Notes: generated by a model from the letters alone, not told the origin. DNA of 64,000 bases from Reticulitermes lucifugus (GCA_026260175.1 JAKCWW010001022.1:19439-83438), one strand, 5' to 3'; numbered from the stretch's first letter, positions 11,990 through 24,519 are shown. Numbers and translations: made by a program.

Positions 11990-12590
11990 GGGAACCATAT
12001 AGGGCAGGTGTACAAGTTGTCGCACAAAAAACTTTCGACATTTAGGCCTACCCTAAATACAGGACACTTCTATGAGGTGTCACACAGATTCTTGCCACCA
12101 GGACCAGGGCTCTACAATATGTAGTACAAACTGCTTGCCACAAGAATCATATCTACAGGACAGATGGCATACGAGTACAAACTGCTTGTCATGAGAAACA
12201 TATGTATTAGCATAAGCGTAACTTGGCTAATAACTTTGGGGGAACAAAATCAACCATGGGTACTAGGAACTTTAATTTACGAAGCATTCAAACGCAACTT
12301 TTTGCCTTTTTTCTGTTTTTACACCACCCACATTGTTGTTTAGAAAATATTTCTATTTTTATTTGTCCCTCTTCAAATCAGTAGCCAAAAAAAAATATTC
12401 TTTGGTAGAAAAAATATTGGAGGGGTGTTCTCCCCCTTTCACCCCCAAATTACGCCTGTGTGTACAGGACAGTACTACGAGGTGCCTTACAAATTACGTG
12501 TCACTAGAACCGCGTATGTATAGGGAATATGTTGGCATTGTGTGACACAAGCTGTCTTGTCTACGCCATTCTCTTACACTAGCGCAAGAC
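11990..12590. repeat. Degenerate minisatellite, about 50-60 bp unit, interrupted
   Basis: Units opening TACAGGAC and containing ACGAGGTG.., ACAAACTGCTTGYCA and GAAxC(A/G)TATG occur at about 12056, 12171 and 12463, with partial units at about 11998, 12122 and 12520. They diverge strongly and vary in length. The MITE at 12211-12460 sits between two units, so the array predates that insertion. Confidence 0.5.
12211..12460 (-). mobile_element. MITE, hAT-like (copy A)
   Basis: Ends are CATAAGCGTAACTTGG and, inverted, CACAGGCGTAATTTGG: a 16-bp terminal inverted repeat with three differences. The internal sequence, such as the block around CCATGGGTACTAGGAAC, matches the copy at 63422-63682 in the opposite orientation. 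Flanking octamers TGTATTAG and TGTACAGG agree at five of eight positions, a decayed 8-bp duplication at best; copy B is clearer. It is too short to encode a transposase, hence non-autonomous. Confidence 0.7.
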
Positions 12591-14882
12591 CCTTTGAAAT
12601 TACGTTGGTAAAATGTTATTTTATCTTATATTTACCAGCGCTGTCAACATCACAAATTCTAAATAGCATAGGATTGTGTGTTATATAGTGAATAATGAAT
12701 TGGAAAATATGAGGAAGGAAGCTTCAGGGATCTGGTCTGATGTAGCCTACTGTTCAGAAATGTCTTTAGAGGGACCTAGGAAAGTAATAAAAGAATCAAC
12801 ATAACCAGTCTGTGCGTCGAGATCCAAAGCCGGGTGCTCTCAAACATGAAGCAAGAGAATTATCAGGTTGAAGGTGGTCATGTATTCATACTTGGACAAG
12901 TTGATTTTATTTCACTGTGTTCCATTGTTTACAGAATTAAGCGTGTGGAAAATTTTTAATCACGATTTCCTTACAGTAGTTAAAATTGAGTTAAGGTTTT
13001 TGAAAGCTGTCCATTAGACTTTTATGAAAAACACGGTTTGAAACAGACAAAGGAAATCTCATTTTAGATCTCAAATTTACTATGCCATTAATTTGAGGGG
13101 TCAGTGCTTAACTGGCCCTATGATAGAATTTGTTCAGAAATAACAGCCAGGCGAAGCTCTTAGTGCTTAGCGAGAGGCTTCTGAGAAAAACTAAAAAATG
13201 CAGGCTGTGTAAGATTTCACGGAATTCTCAGGTACTTTCCGCGATTAAAAAAAATTATGTCTTCCATATATTTTGTAATTTCTGTTATAAAATTTCATAA
13301 ACCATTTTCCAATAAATAGCAAAGCTCTTCAATTCTTATGGAGAGATAGTCATGTAGGTAATTCCAACGATTATAATTCAACCCATTATTTACTCATACT
13401 CATACACACATACACGCATGAATGCATATAAACCTAGAGACACATATATGCACTTAAACTTCTATATGTGTATAAATTAGGCAACCGTTTCACATATTTC
13501 AATTTTAAAAACGTGTAATGATGGATAGCTCTTACCCACTGTAATTTTGTACTAATTAATTATTAATGGATCCCTCTGTACTATGTTACGTTCCTTATGC
13601 TTTGTAATTGGAAATGTACTCAGGATACATCTTACTTATACCCATAAGTGTACCTGAATATTTATTATTTGAAACATTATGTCAGAAGTACGCGGTAGTA
13701 GCGAACCAGTTTAAGACAATGTAGCACTTATTGGTTTACACGGTAAATGTCTTCGGAATTGAACTTAGACATCTGAAGGGTGCTGTGTGAAGGGTAACGA
13801 CGTAACAATTAAGAATGCCGCCTTCTGACTTGTAAGGCCGTGTAGTTTCGCATTCAAACACATGAGTTACGGAGGGAACTGCTGTCAGGGTCTTCTGGGT
13901 CGAAACTGAATGCTAGGCAACAAATTACTATGAAACGTCGTTAAACCTGTATATTTATAAATTTACACGACATCACACATCGGAAGAAAATATAAACTGC
14001 AGTTTCATACATAAATGTATATATGTGTATGTATGTATGTATGTACGTATGTAATACAGGGAGTTCAATTGAAAACCGAATCCAGTGGCATGGCAAGTTT
14101 AGCGTCTTTACATTTCCTCAAATTATATATATATATCTGTAACTTACCACATATTAGAGTAGGTCTTGGAAACGAGCTCCTGCAACTCCTTCAACACACT
14201 TGACACGCCAGGTGAAGAGACTGTTAAATAATCTATGAAGTTCTTTTCCACAAATTGGTGTGTTTACTGTACATTGAATCACTTTAATCAAAGAGTATGG
14301 TTTAATCTGCTGTCTGTAACAGATATGTGAAAAGCACCGTAAGGTTTTCTCTTATTCGTGGGTATTCAGTACTGTTTAATACAGAGGATTTTTATTGTGA
14401 AAATTTGTATAAGAAAAAATTTTACGAAAAGCGTAGTAGGAAATTTAGACTGTTTTCCGGTGTTTCAGCTCCTTCAAAATCAATTATGTCTGGCAGGTGA
14501 AGGAGGTCTAACATTCTTTAAGTTATATTATATGTGTTAATCGTACATGCGGAAATGTAAGTCCGTCAAGTTTACGGTGCCTCTGGTTTCGATTTTCAGT
14601 TGAATTCCTTGTAATGTTTTCTATTTTTAAATCCAGGTCTAACAATTTACTTTCGGATTACAGTACTGAAACAGGACCGTTTTAAAGAGAAAGTATTTAG
14701 AATTTGAAGGAAGCGATAATGTCAATAGAGAAAATGCAAGAGAACTTGTCAAATACAACCGGTGCAATGCACTTTATTAGATGGAGTAAAATTTTATTTT
14801 ATTTTTATAATTATCAATACGTTACAGTCTTAACGTTATCAAATTTAGGCAAATGTAAATCGATATTAATGTTATCAATTTT
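12591..14882. other. No gene recognised; (GTAT)n at 14025-14053
   Basis: AT-rich sequence with a short GTAT/ATGT microsatellite at 14025-14053. Open frames at 14015-14203 and 14358-14540 have no recognisable motif. Confidence 0.5.
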
Positions 14883-15049
14883 AGTACTAATAGTACTACC
14901 GTTGTTAGTAGTAATAGTGGTGGTGGTGGTGATGGTTATGGTGTTGAAGGCGGTTATGGTGTTCTTGGTGGTGGTGGTGGTGATGATGGTTGTAGTGGTG
15001 GTGTTAGCAGTGTTGGTAGTAGTTATAGTGGTTGTAGTGGTAGTAGCAA
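14883..15049. repeat. Imperfect (GTN)n trinucleotide tract
   Basis: A 167-bp run of GTA/GTT/GTG/GAT triplets. Because the period is three, it keeps frames open on both strands (poly-valine on plus, poly-threonine on minus). These are artefacts of composition rather than proteins. Confidence 0.85.
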
Positions 15050-16239
15050 TATTTTTCATTCTGGAAAGAACTATTTAATCTGAAGGCCTATGTGTTAAAT
15101 TTTTCTCCTTACATGACCTCAAGTTTCGCATTGACAGCATGTGAGTGTTCCTGACGTGTAAGCAGTACATCCTACAGAGCTGGTACATATGGTCCAGATC
15201 TGTCTCCATTCCAGAAGTCACGCCTATGTGCAATTGATCATTAATTACCCTCGTCTTCTTTCTGACATTCTACAAAAAATGCTTAAAATAAATGTGAATA
15301 TTTTCCAACATTTTCCACCATCAGCTTAGCAGGTTGAAAAAAAAGTGGGGATAGGATCTGTCACAATTGCCCTTCAGCCATGTTGTACTGATTGTGAAAA
15401 AAAGTAACACGTTGGTTTGATCTCTAGTAGTACAAAGGGCATTATTATTTTAGCGAAAGTCCACAAAACCTTTAAAACCTAAAAGACGACACAAAGAGAG
15501 ACTGTGGTTATTTCATAAGCCTAATTTGATTCCTTCAAAAAGGAAAGTACTAAGTAATTACGACCGGTTGAGAATGATAAACAAGTCATTAAAGTGCTGA
15601 ATGAATTGTGGCTGATTTCTAAATGTATCATGTCCCCTATATCATTCACTTGGTTCACATCTGCCGGTTAGCGAAGCGAAGCGATGTGGCAGTGTACGAG
15701 CAGGCAGGCAAGTTCCACATTGTCGTGATTACCATGGCCTTCGCCATTGACCACAAGACCAGTAAGCGTGTAATTCGTTCTACAATGTCTGCTGCAGACC
15801 TTGAGCCAGGTGCATGGACGGATCGGGAGGCCGTACATGGGTTTTACTTCATTTCACTTTTGTTAGAGGTCGAGTTACAGCTGTAAAAAAAGATTAAAGA
15901 GATTCCTGGAAAGAACCATGCAACTGAGTGTATTTTTGGCTTCAAACTTTTTTAAATATTACATAAAAAATTCCGTGATTTATTATTAAAATCCATAGCA
16001 TTAATTTATGTTAACAGAACCATTTGCTTCTAATGGGCTGCACTTTCTAAGTATATACACCAGGCCGCATTATATGTGGTCACCTTCATTTTCATTTGAC
16101 ATGTTTGTGCAGGTTCGTTTGAAGGTTCCATGCCGTAAGAAGAGTGCTATATTAATTTGGGCTGTAGATTAAAACTGTAGAGTAGAGGACTTTCAAATGT
16201 AAGAGAAGCCATACTGCAGGTATAAGAAATACATATGTA
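15050..16239. other. No recognised gene
   Basis: Contains a GC-richer open frame on plus at 15623-15886 (87 residues) with no recognisable domain. Everything else is AT-rich and anonymous. Confidence 0.4.
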
Positions 16240-16455
16240 AATCATAAAGGGAAGAGACAACTTGGAAGAAATAGACGTGACTGGAATGATAAGATTAAAA
16301 GCGCTTTAGATAAATCTGGTGTGATCATGTGGATTGGGTTAGTGTGGACAAGACTGTAACCAGTGAAGTGCCTTTGTGAATATCTTTATGTACTTTCAGG
16401 TTTCATAAAATTCTGGGAAGTTTCTTGACTAGTTTAATTTGTCATGAAGGATTCT
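16240..16455 (+). mobile_element. LINE 3' fragment (PLGRPRRR family), diverged
   Basis: The plus strand reads KGKRQLGRNRRDWNDKIK then SALDKSG. This corresponds to GRRPLGRPRRRWEDNIKMDL in the copy at 24590-25170. Later comes VSGF(I)KFWEVS, equivalent to RVPxNAGNFLTS. Stops and frame changes intervene. It is the most diverged long copy in the window, so probably the oldest. Confidence 0.65.
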
Positions 16456-18670
16456 TTTTCAAGGAATTACTCAAATGTGCACTTTTTATCTCATCCATTC
16501 GTGCTACATGCCCAGCTTGTCTTCTTTATTGGAGCGCCCCAATAATAATGGAGAGGATTACACATTATGACGCTTCTCTTTTATGCAACTCTTTTTATCC
16601 TGTTGTTACTTTCTTTCTCTTAGGTAGAAATATTCTCCTTAGCACCCTGTTCTCAGACGCTCAAACTTTTGTTCTTTTCTTAAGTCAAGACAGATGACGT
16701 TTCATACCCATACGTATCCTATTGTAAGACCTCTTCTTTCCCTATTCTGACAGAATTTTTATGACCTTCAATTATCAGCGAATTCTCGTTGTGTAAGGTC
16801 CTAAATTTTTGTCTTTCTTTAGCTGTCCGCGGTCTAAATCGTTCGATGAACACTGTATTCAGATGCCGTTCTTTGTTTATGAAGTTTCACGACTGGACAT
16901 CTAATTCTTCGGTATTGACTACTAAAGGTCTCCGTACTTATTTAAGCACCACGCAATCTTACGCTCAGTGAGTGATAGCTTCACACACAAGCCGCTTTAC
17001 TCTCAGGAAGAGAGCATCCGGTAACCACGCTTAAGAGGCTGGGTGGGCTTCGGAGCGAGTCAGGATGTTGTGTCGGAATGCCTGTGCTCCTGACGGTAAA
17101 AAACAGGATTCGTCCTGCCCTTACTTACTCACTGATCTAACTGATCTAAGAGTATTTCATCGACTTCTCTTGATTCTGTATCATATTCTTCTTACTCAGT
17201 CGCAAAGTATATTATTAATGGAGCCTTAGAGCCAAAAGCGACGTCGTGTTTCATTGACAGTTCGCAATTCCTAATAACTATATTACTCTGAGAGCTGTGG
17301 TGATTATTAGAGATTCAGGATTACGGGTACATAAATTGGAAAAAGTTTGCTGTGTGAGATTTGGGGCTCTTACGTTAGCTATTATTAATTAAGTTTTCTG
17401 CATTGTGACGCCATATATATTGGTAGACCGACAGCAACTTTCAGAGGAGTTTTCTGCTTATGTTTTCAAAGACACCTTTCTCCTGCAGGTTTGTGTGCTA
17501 AATGCCATTCCGGGAGCGCGTTTTTATTCTGATTTACGTGACAAATTTTTTTCTGGTGTCTGTGTTTTGTTGGTGTTATTTAAAGCAGGTCCGCTTAACC
17601 CATAGCTCGCGAGCAACATGTTGCCCACGACACAGTGTTGTGTTGTCCGCAGAGACATTTGAAAAGAGAAAACGTGTTTTAATCCTTTCCCTGGCAAAGC
17701 TGAGACAGAACGCTGAAGCATTCTGGAAAACTTTGGAGCAGTTTATTTATGGAGACCTACATTACGTTACTAAGTCATTTTGTAAAACTGTGATAAAAAT
17801 AGCAACATCCTGGCCTAAATTGGGAATTGCATTTTCTTAACTTATTTACGTTACTATAAGTATACTTTACTTCGCATGATATACAGTATATAAAAATACA
17901 CAGGTACATTTATACCTATGTGTATTCTGCCTTCGGTGTATTGAATTTCATGTTGCCCGTATGCAGCACATTTTGCCGTATTTACCGGCAGTTGAGCAGG
18001 CTTGCTTTACAGTGTGGTCTCCTGGGTTATGACTTTGAAATCTCGCAGGTGATTACAAGGGTTTAGGAAGAATTTACTGCCTTCATACTCCGGGTATGAA
18101 CTTTCCATTCAATTCGTATCGATCCATAGTAATAAGCAATTTACGGGAAGCAAAAATCGATTATAAGTACATTTCTAAGTGGTTTATACGAAAAAAAGTA
18201 AGTTTGTAATGGATAATAGAGAGTACCATAAACATATATTTGTGAGATCGTTGAAGTGTGAATTTAATAAAATTCGAAGAAGGTGTTTTGGCAGCCTGCA
18301 ATCATGTTTTACTGCTTGTTTCAGCCTAATCTTAATTACAGTTTATGCAATATGTACAGGTTATTTAATTATTAACACATAATTGATAAAATATTTGTTA
18401 ATTTTTTTCTCACGTAGTGTATAATATTCCACGTTAACCTGTAGAACTTGCTAATATTACTCGCCAGAATTATAATTTGGGACAAACATATTTTGCGAGT
18501 TTTTTACAGTTTACATGTTCTGCAATATTTTCAGCCAATAAACAATAAATCATTCAGGAATTATACAAGCTCCTTTCGATGGACAAGAAACATAGACTAT
18601 TAAGTCCAGAAATATAAACTCCATATAAAATAATTGTTTTTAATGCTTTAACGTGGTGTGTATTTAACAA
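16456..18670. other. No recognised gene
   Basis: AT-rich sequence. Open frames at 16425-16697, 16789-16971 and 17405-17840 carry no domain I recognise. A moderately GC-rich patch at about 16985-17110 could be a repeat, but it has no second copy in the window. Confidence 0.4.
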
Positions 18671-18907
18671 GGCGGCCTGTTAGCTTAGTCGGTATAGCGC
18701 ATTGCTAGGGGTGGGCTGATCCAGGTTTCGAAACCCGATGGGAGGGGAGATTTTATTGGACCCATCCAGACGAGCCCGGAAGCACACCAAGCCTCCTGAA
18801 AATGGATAGAGGGTCTCTTCCCCTAGGGTAAAGCGGAAGGGACGTGGCGCTTATCGCCCACCCCCGGTCCTTCTTGGAATGTAACAGACAGCCTTTACAT
18901 TTACCCA
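18671..18907 (+). mobile_element. tRNA-derived SINE (family S1) with target duplication
   Basis: It begins GGCGGCCTGTTAGCTTAGTCGG (box A within), has box B CAGGTTTCGAAACCCG, a body with GACCCATCCAGACGAGC and TAGGGTAAAGCGG, and ends CTTTACATTTACCC. Flanking decamers TATTTAACAA (18661-18670) and TATTTAAGAA (18908-18917) match at nine of ten positions, consistent with a target-site duplication. The box A is intact; box B carries an extra T. Confidence 0.8.
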
Positions 18908-19125
18908 TATTTAAGAATGTTCAAGTAAAATTTTTGTTCTAACGGAGTAATAGGCTTACTTAATTATTTATTTTCTGTGCAAATACAATTTCTGGCCCAG
19001 TGTTGTGTGTTATCTGCTGTACATTATATCTGCCAATAATAACAAATTCACTTCAAAACGAATATTTCAAGGTCTTGACCATTCCACACCTGTTAAGTTT
19101 CAACAGCGAAGAGACGAACGAATTG

Positions 19126-19310
19126 GGATAACTCAGTCCGTATAGTGACTAGGCTATGATTGCACTTTCGCGGTATCGAAGATCATCGACTCCCAGCAAA
19201 AGCAATATTTATATCTTGTCCAAAATCTCTAGGGCTCAACCAGTCCCCCCTTCAATGGGTTACGGGGACTCTTGTCCCGCGGGTAAAGCGGCTGGGAAGT
19301 GACAATGACC
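19126..19310 (+). mobile_element. Degenerate SINE (family S1)
   Basis: The head reads GGATAACTCAGTCCGTATAG (decayed box A). The body has CCTTCAATGGGTTACGGGGA and CGGGTAAAGCGGCTGGGAAG, aligning to the body of the S1 copy at 11318-11611. Box B has decayed beyond recognition. Confidence 0.6.
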
Positions 19311-20939
19311 ACTCAAACTAGTGCCGATGTTAAAAATGCTTGGAGCTGTAACTCTGTTTCCTCATACGTCTTCAAGATGTGCGCAGGGAAACTTTAGTTC
19401 TACATTTACCAAAGAAACATTAAAGATACTTCATAAATACCAACAAATAATGAAAGTATGTGGCACATTTAGAATAAAACTAGAATTTTCAATTTCACTT
19501 TTATGTAACAATAGAAATGTTGACTTAGGTGAGAGCAATGTGTTCACTTAAAAGCTGGGAATTCCCAGAGGGAACGTCGCTCTTCAAACGTGCGACCTTC
19601 AGAACTGCATACACAACAAACTAAAAAACCAGAGAGTGTACTTTCACCTCTCAGTGTTACGCCAACACATCACAAAGCCAGCGGACCATGAACATATGGA
19701 TTTGAGATTTTCATGATGGTAAAAATTCATATTTTGCCCTTATGAGGTACGACACAGAATGGACTGATAGGTGGATACAAGCGTTTCGAAGCCTCATACT
19801 GCCCGCGCCTCCAGAGTAAAAGACACTAAAATTTTATAGAAAAAATTGCTCCCAATTTTTCCCTGAAGAAGGAGGCAATATTTTCCTCTGAAAAGTTAGT
19901 ATGTATTTACCATACCAACACTGCTATAATCCATAAGACTGCAGTACGAAACACTGAATTGTGGAACATGTCCATCTTAAAGCGAAACTTATTACAATCT
20001 ATGTTTGCAGTCTGTATTATATAATAAACCCTACAGCGTCTCGAAGTAGGCGTTGGAAAGATGATCACACAAGCCTACTGTTTTTCTGTTCAGGAAGAAA
20101 AATGTGGGAAGAAACTATGGATACGGCATAAAAGTTTGCCATGAACTTAGGTGTGTTTTACAATTTGTTACATTTCCATACGTTGTGAGACACTGATAGC
20201 GTCATAAAATTAACCTCAAATGAACAGGTCCAGAGTTTGTTTCGATATTGCTTACTTTCAAAAATAACTGCGAAACGCAATTATTTTCATGGGAAACTTT
20301 GAGTGCCGTTCCGAGATATATGGTAGGTAAGACAAAATTGGGTAATTAACACAAGTCTTTAAGGTGACCTAGAGGCAATCCTTTAAAATACCAGTGGTTA
20401 TTGCTTTCACCACCTGCTTTAACATTTAAGAAAAGCAGATAGGCTCTGTCACTGCTCCAGGAATAGAGGCTAGCGCTTCAGACAGGGTCATAACAGTAGG
20501 TTCTGCTTTTAAATTCAAAGAAGGAGACAGATTTATGAACATGAACGCTGCGGGTAGTTTAGCCTGAGACGATTGTCAATGACCTAAATATCGGTCAAGG
20601 CTGAACCAAAAAATACGTTTTTACGAAAGGCACACTTTGATAAATGTTATCATAAAATTTCTTCGTTTGTCGCCCCTCTACATAAGTGCTGGGATTAGCT
20701 CTCAATTCATTCCACATTCTTTGAACTGGACGAGGCCCGTTGATATTTAAAGGAAACCAATTTTCCTCATCTTTATTTCTCAACATTTATGTTGCTTCCT
20801 TTTATTCCTTTCTTACCTTTATCACCTTTCCTCTCTCTTTAACTGTCACATCCGATCCCTTTCATTTGCCCTGTGTTCATTCCGCTCTCTCTTCCTTCAC
20901 AATTCTGATCTCTGCCACTTTGAACAGTGATTTCAATTA
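19311..20939. other. No recognised gene
   Basis: AT-rich. Open frames at 19321-19551 and 20595-20786 show no domain. A pyrimidine-rich patch lies at 20755-20900. Confidence 0.45.
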
Positions 20940-21051
20940 CTAGGAGCATTTCAGAAGTTTTGTGTGTGATTTTATTGTAGTAACAAAATACTAGATAAAA
21001 ATACTATTGATATTCCTGAATGTATACACATATGTCCTCTACTCAATGTAA

Positions 21052-22013
21052 TCACCAGCACTTGTCCACATACTTTTCCCATCTACGTGGTAAACGATCA
21101 ATTGCAGCTCTGTATTCATCCTTGCTCGGAAGCTTTAAAGAGGTAGTGACAGCAGTGTTGATATCGTCTTCCGACTCAAATCGTTTTCCCCGAACATGTT
21201 CTTTCACAAGTGAAAACAACCAATAATCACATAGGGCGAGATCTGGAGAGTAGGGAGGATGTGCCACAACCTCCCTGCCCCAACGTTGCACCAGATTTGC
21301 ACATCACGATGGCGATGAGGTGTTGCGTTGTCCTGGAGCAAAATGGCAACACGCTCCAGCAGTTCTGGTTGTTTACGGCAAAGAGCCTTCCTCACCTTAT
21401 GCTGCAAGAGTGAGCAGTAANNNNNNNNNNNNNNNNNNNNNNNNNNNNNNNNNNNNNNNNNNNNNNNNNNNNNNNNNNNNNNNNNNNNNNNNNNNNNNNN
21501 NNNNNNNNNNNNNNNNNNNNNNNNNNNNNNNNNNNNNNNNNNNNNNNNNNNNNNNNNNNNNNNNNNNNNNNNNNNNNNNNNNNNNNNNNNNNNNNNNNNN
21601 NNNNNNNNNNNNNNNNNNNNNNNNNNNNNNNNNNNNNNNNNNNNNNNNNNNNNNNNNNNNNNNNNNNNNNNNNCAAGCTGTTGGTGAGGATACGGTAAAC
21701 ACTTGTTGGCGAGATTCCGACTTCTGTAGCAATTGCCGTGCATGAAATACTGCGCGTACTTTCAAGGACAAATTTCACGTGGTTCACGTGGAGTTCATCG
21801 GTCGCCGTCGTTGGGGTACCACTGCGAGGGGAGTCGTCTGTCTGTTCCCGGCCATTCTTAATAAAATTTACCCATCGGCGAACAGTTTCATATGAAGAAG
21901 CATGTATCCCTAAACCTTCCTTCTAGAGCACTTTTACCCAACAGAACATTAAATTTTATTACTGTTCTCACGTCCGTCCGAGAGAAATTTTCTTGTAGTT
22001 TTTCCCGATCCAT
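21052..22013 (-). pseudogene. mariner transposase pseudogene
   Basis: A cut-and-paste transposase of the mariner (DD34D) group. The start chosen is the ATG at 22013 (MDREKLQENFSRTDVRTVIK), followed by a helix-turn-helix region with SSYETVRRWVNFIKNGREQ, SGTPTTAT and GISPTSVYRILTNSL. After the gap come LLQDNATPHRH (second catalytic Asp) and HPPYSPDLALCDYWLF (third Asp), then the end VDKCW and a stop. Two frameshifts are visible: an extra base after the residues LGKSALEG (near 21920), and a missing G in the codons for DVANLVQRWG (near 21300). The first Asp lies in the gap (21421-21673). About 320 codons in all, slightly short of the usual 340-350. It cannot make functional protein. Confidence 0.85.
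21421..21673. other. Assembly gap (253 N)
   Basis: A run of N inside the mariner transposase. The flanking coding segments suggest that the gap size is about right for the missing centre of the protein. Confidence 0.99.
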
Positions 22014-22165
22014 AGCTAAACAGCAACTGACGTCACAAAGACAGTGCACCTGTGTGATAGCAGCAATAGAGCCACTGGCACCACACACGTAATTTGAGTT
22101 CAATCACATGATTCACTGCACGATGCTGCCACCATACACAAAACTTCAAACGGAGCAGGGATGTG

Positions 22166-24126
22166 ACCACTCAGTACATCTAGTGTCGACGTTAATAAAA
22201 ATTGGAGATATAACGCCACTGCCCAGTATGTCTTCATGCGTGGCGGACAGGTACAACTTTTTCTTTACCACTATATATTACATTATATTTGACTGCCTAC
22301 AACCAGAGCTACTAACTCATCGTAAAATAAGTGAATAATTAAGCAGCTAGAAAATGACTATTATCTCATTATCCCAATCCAGGTCACTGCATAAGCTGTT
22401 TAATTTCTTCTACACAGTCTTAATACTGTGCGCTACAGGCTGAAGTAACTGCCGTTCACCGACTGCACGTCCCCACACACTTCATCTGTTTCTGATGATG
22501 CTCCAAAAAGTCCGCAAAGTTCTTGCTAGGGACTGTCAAGACGCGCAATTTTGGTCTCCTTAGTGTGGGAGAGGTCACTGAAAGAGCAATACTCGGCTGG
22601 AACAAACAACACAGATATTCTTTCAATCAATTGCTTTTACTCCCATTTCTTTCTTTACATCTTTTGGCTACAAAGTTGCGGATTCGAATCCGGCTTGCTA
22701 TTTATGTGTTTCAGTCTCACTTCTTCTATCTCCTATACGTTCATTCTCCCCAAGCTGGCGCATATTTTGGGCATTTACGTCTTCCCGTTTTGAATAAGAA
22801 ACACAAAATTTCAGAGTCTAAAACCTTCTGTCATCACACAGAACAATTAGACGTGCTCCGGTCTTCCCCATGAAGGAAGCAGAAGCAGCTTACCAACATT
22901 TCTGCTTTTTCAGCAAAAACGAAGTAGCGGAAAATTCTGAAAAATCTGTCAATTTGTAGAAGCTCTTAGTTATTTCGAAGTAATTCTTTTGTAAGTTTTT
23001 ATAGTTTTAAATGTTGAGGTTTCTTTATCTTGTCAGAAAGCCAGACTATAAGTTGTCAAATACTGGGAAGGGTATGGAATAATAAGTAGGAAAGCATCTG
23101 GAAGGAAGAACTCGTAGCCTAATTTGAGATAGCGAGATAGCTACTACCCACAATTCATCGGGACGAACAGTGAAAACTACACAACCCAGGATACGATAGC
23201 CAGCCTTCTGGCGTATGTTTAAACCCAGAACCTCCAGTATGTGAATTAGTTGTCATTATATAAGGTTTTAATAATTGTGTCTAATAATCTTCATCTATAT
23301 CCGCCTATCTAGGATCGACCTTTGGTGTGGTACAACCCAGTGTATGGGATAGTCACATTGATTCCGACACCGTAGATGACAATCAAAGCCAGCAGGACGT
23401 AAAGGGACATTATTTTATTGGACAACTATCTTTAGTCACTTCCCGTCGGCAAGATCATATTACACACAGAAGCCCATGCACAGGCTAGCTTCCACACTGC
23501 CTGCTGGAGAGAGTATCTCTCATGTGCCAGTCGCTCTGAGCATTTAGTATGAGATATATAACCTGTATTCTGGACACAGGTGCTATAGAAAATGTCGTGA
23601 AATAGCTTCCATTCTAAGACAGTAAGGACGAACACACACCAAAGGAACTGGAAACGTCAAGGCAACCGGAATTTCAAAGAAATTTTTTCAGAGCAATTTG
23701 AACACGCGAAAATGTACCAAGCCGCGCAAACTGAGAAAACTGCAAAACAATTGCAACGCAATTCGCGGAGGCCTAAGAAACCCTACTCCCGGGTACATGA
23801 ACAAGCCAGTCTACTCGGAGTTACGTTGCACGGTGGTTATCTAAGTCCCCGTATTTCCAGGCCTGTGTTTGATTTGCTTGCATTACTGAGATGAAGCCAG
23901 TAACTCTGTTTCTGTACAGTTATCTGAGCACGAACCAGGTCTGTATGACAAAAGCAACCCAGACTATGCCGGGAGTGACTCAAGAGTTATGTACTATGAA
24001 GGAATTTCACACGAGATTAAGGAGTCTGGTATAAATGTAATCCAAATGGGGAATAGCCTAACTACGGCAACATAAAATATTACATTATGGCTTTTGTTGC
24101 CCAATACAATTTAGCATTTTATTTAA
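22166..24126. other. No recognised gene; isolated B-box-like site
   Basis: Mostly AT-rich. At 22679-22693 GCGGATTCGAATCCGGC looks like a tRNA T-arm or pol III box B, but no box A lies at the right distance. Open frames at 22523-22873 and 23712-23894 have no recognisable domain. Confidence 0.4.
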
Positions 24127-24519
24127 TTACTTTACTGCACAATTATGAATTGTATTTAACGTAACCCACTGAGGAGGAACTACTCCTGCAAGCGTTAAGA
24201 AATAATCAGGCAGGAGGTTACACACAAGCTGCGCCCCCGATAATCCACACCCTCCAACATCTTCTTCCTTTGAAACAAGAAAGGGAGGTCGACTTACTGG
24301 GAAGATTGCGCCCACATCAAGAAACGCGTCCTTCCTGGGTTTGGTAAAATTGTGGAGGGCGACAAATTCTTCAAAAGTTGAATTTACAGTTTCTTCTTTG
24401 CAGCATATTACTTCCTCAAAATCCTTAAACTTGACATTTGGTATTCTGAAAGCACATGCTAAACTTTCTTGGGCAAGATTGTGTCTGTAATTAAATACGT
24501 GTCTTTTGCTTTTTACCAT
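24127..24519 (-). mobile_element. PIF/Harbinger transposase, C-terminal fragment
   Basis: A 130-codon minus-strand frame without stops. Residues 3-27 (SKRHVFNYRHNLAQES then LACAFRIP) match the family pattern in which RxFNYRLSRARRVVECAFGIL precedes a short loop. VKFKDFEEVICCKEETVNS and FVALHNF correspond to the segment before the conserved LHNF. The last 25 residues (LLPDYFLTLAGVVPPQW) match the family's C-terminal DYF..GxVPWQ. The Glu in the VECAFGI position, which I take to be catalytic, is Ala here, and the N-terminal two thirds are missing. This is an old fragment whose open frame has survived by chance. It ends about 70 bp from the LINE at 24590. Confidence 0.7.

Larger units (their letters stand above)
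20940..22165 (-). mobile_element. mariner-type DNA transposon, decayed copy
   Basis: A mariner transposase pseudogene (21052-22013) is flanked by candidate terminal inverted repeats: GAAGTTTTGTGTGTG at 20954-20968 and, inverted, GAAGTTTTGTGTATG at 22133-22147 (14 of 15 bases). The span of about 1.2 kb fits a mariner. The outermost ends and a TA duplication could not be fixed. The element contains the first assembly gap. Confidence 0.6.

Noticed and set aside
14704-15078. Open frames on both strands (poly-Val and poly-Thr)
   Set aside because: They are created by the imperfect GTN trinucleotide tract, which has no stops in those frames; no protein motif is present.
15623-15886. 87-residue plus-strand frame in GC-richer DNA
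   Set aside because: No motif and no second copy in the window; could be a repeat piece, so it is not called as coding.
20940-20968. Exact outer ends of the mariner element
   Set aside because: Only the inner 15 bp of the two flanks match well; outward bases diverge, so the true termini and TA duplication are not claimed.
22676-22698. Box B / T-arm palindrome GGATTCGAATCC
   Set aside because: No box A at a suitable distance and no SINE body; a single 12-bp palindrome is not enough.
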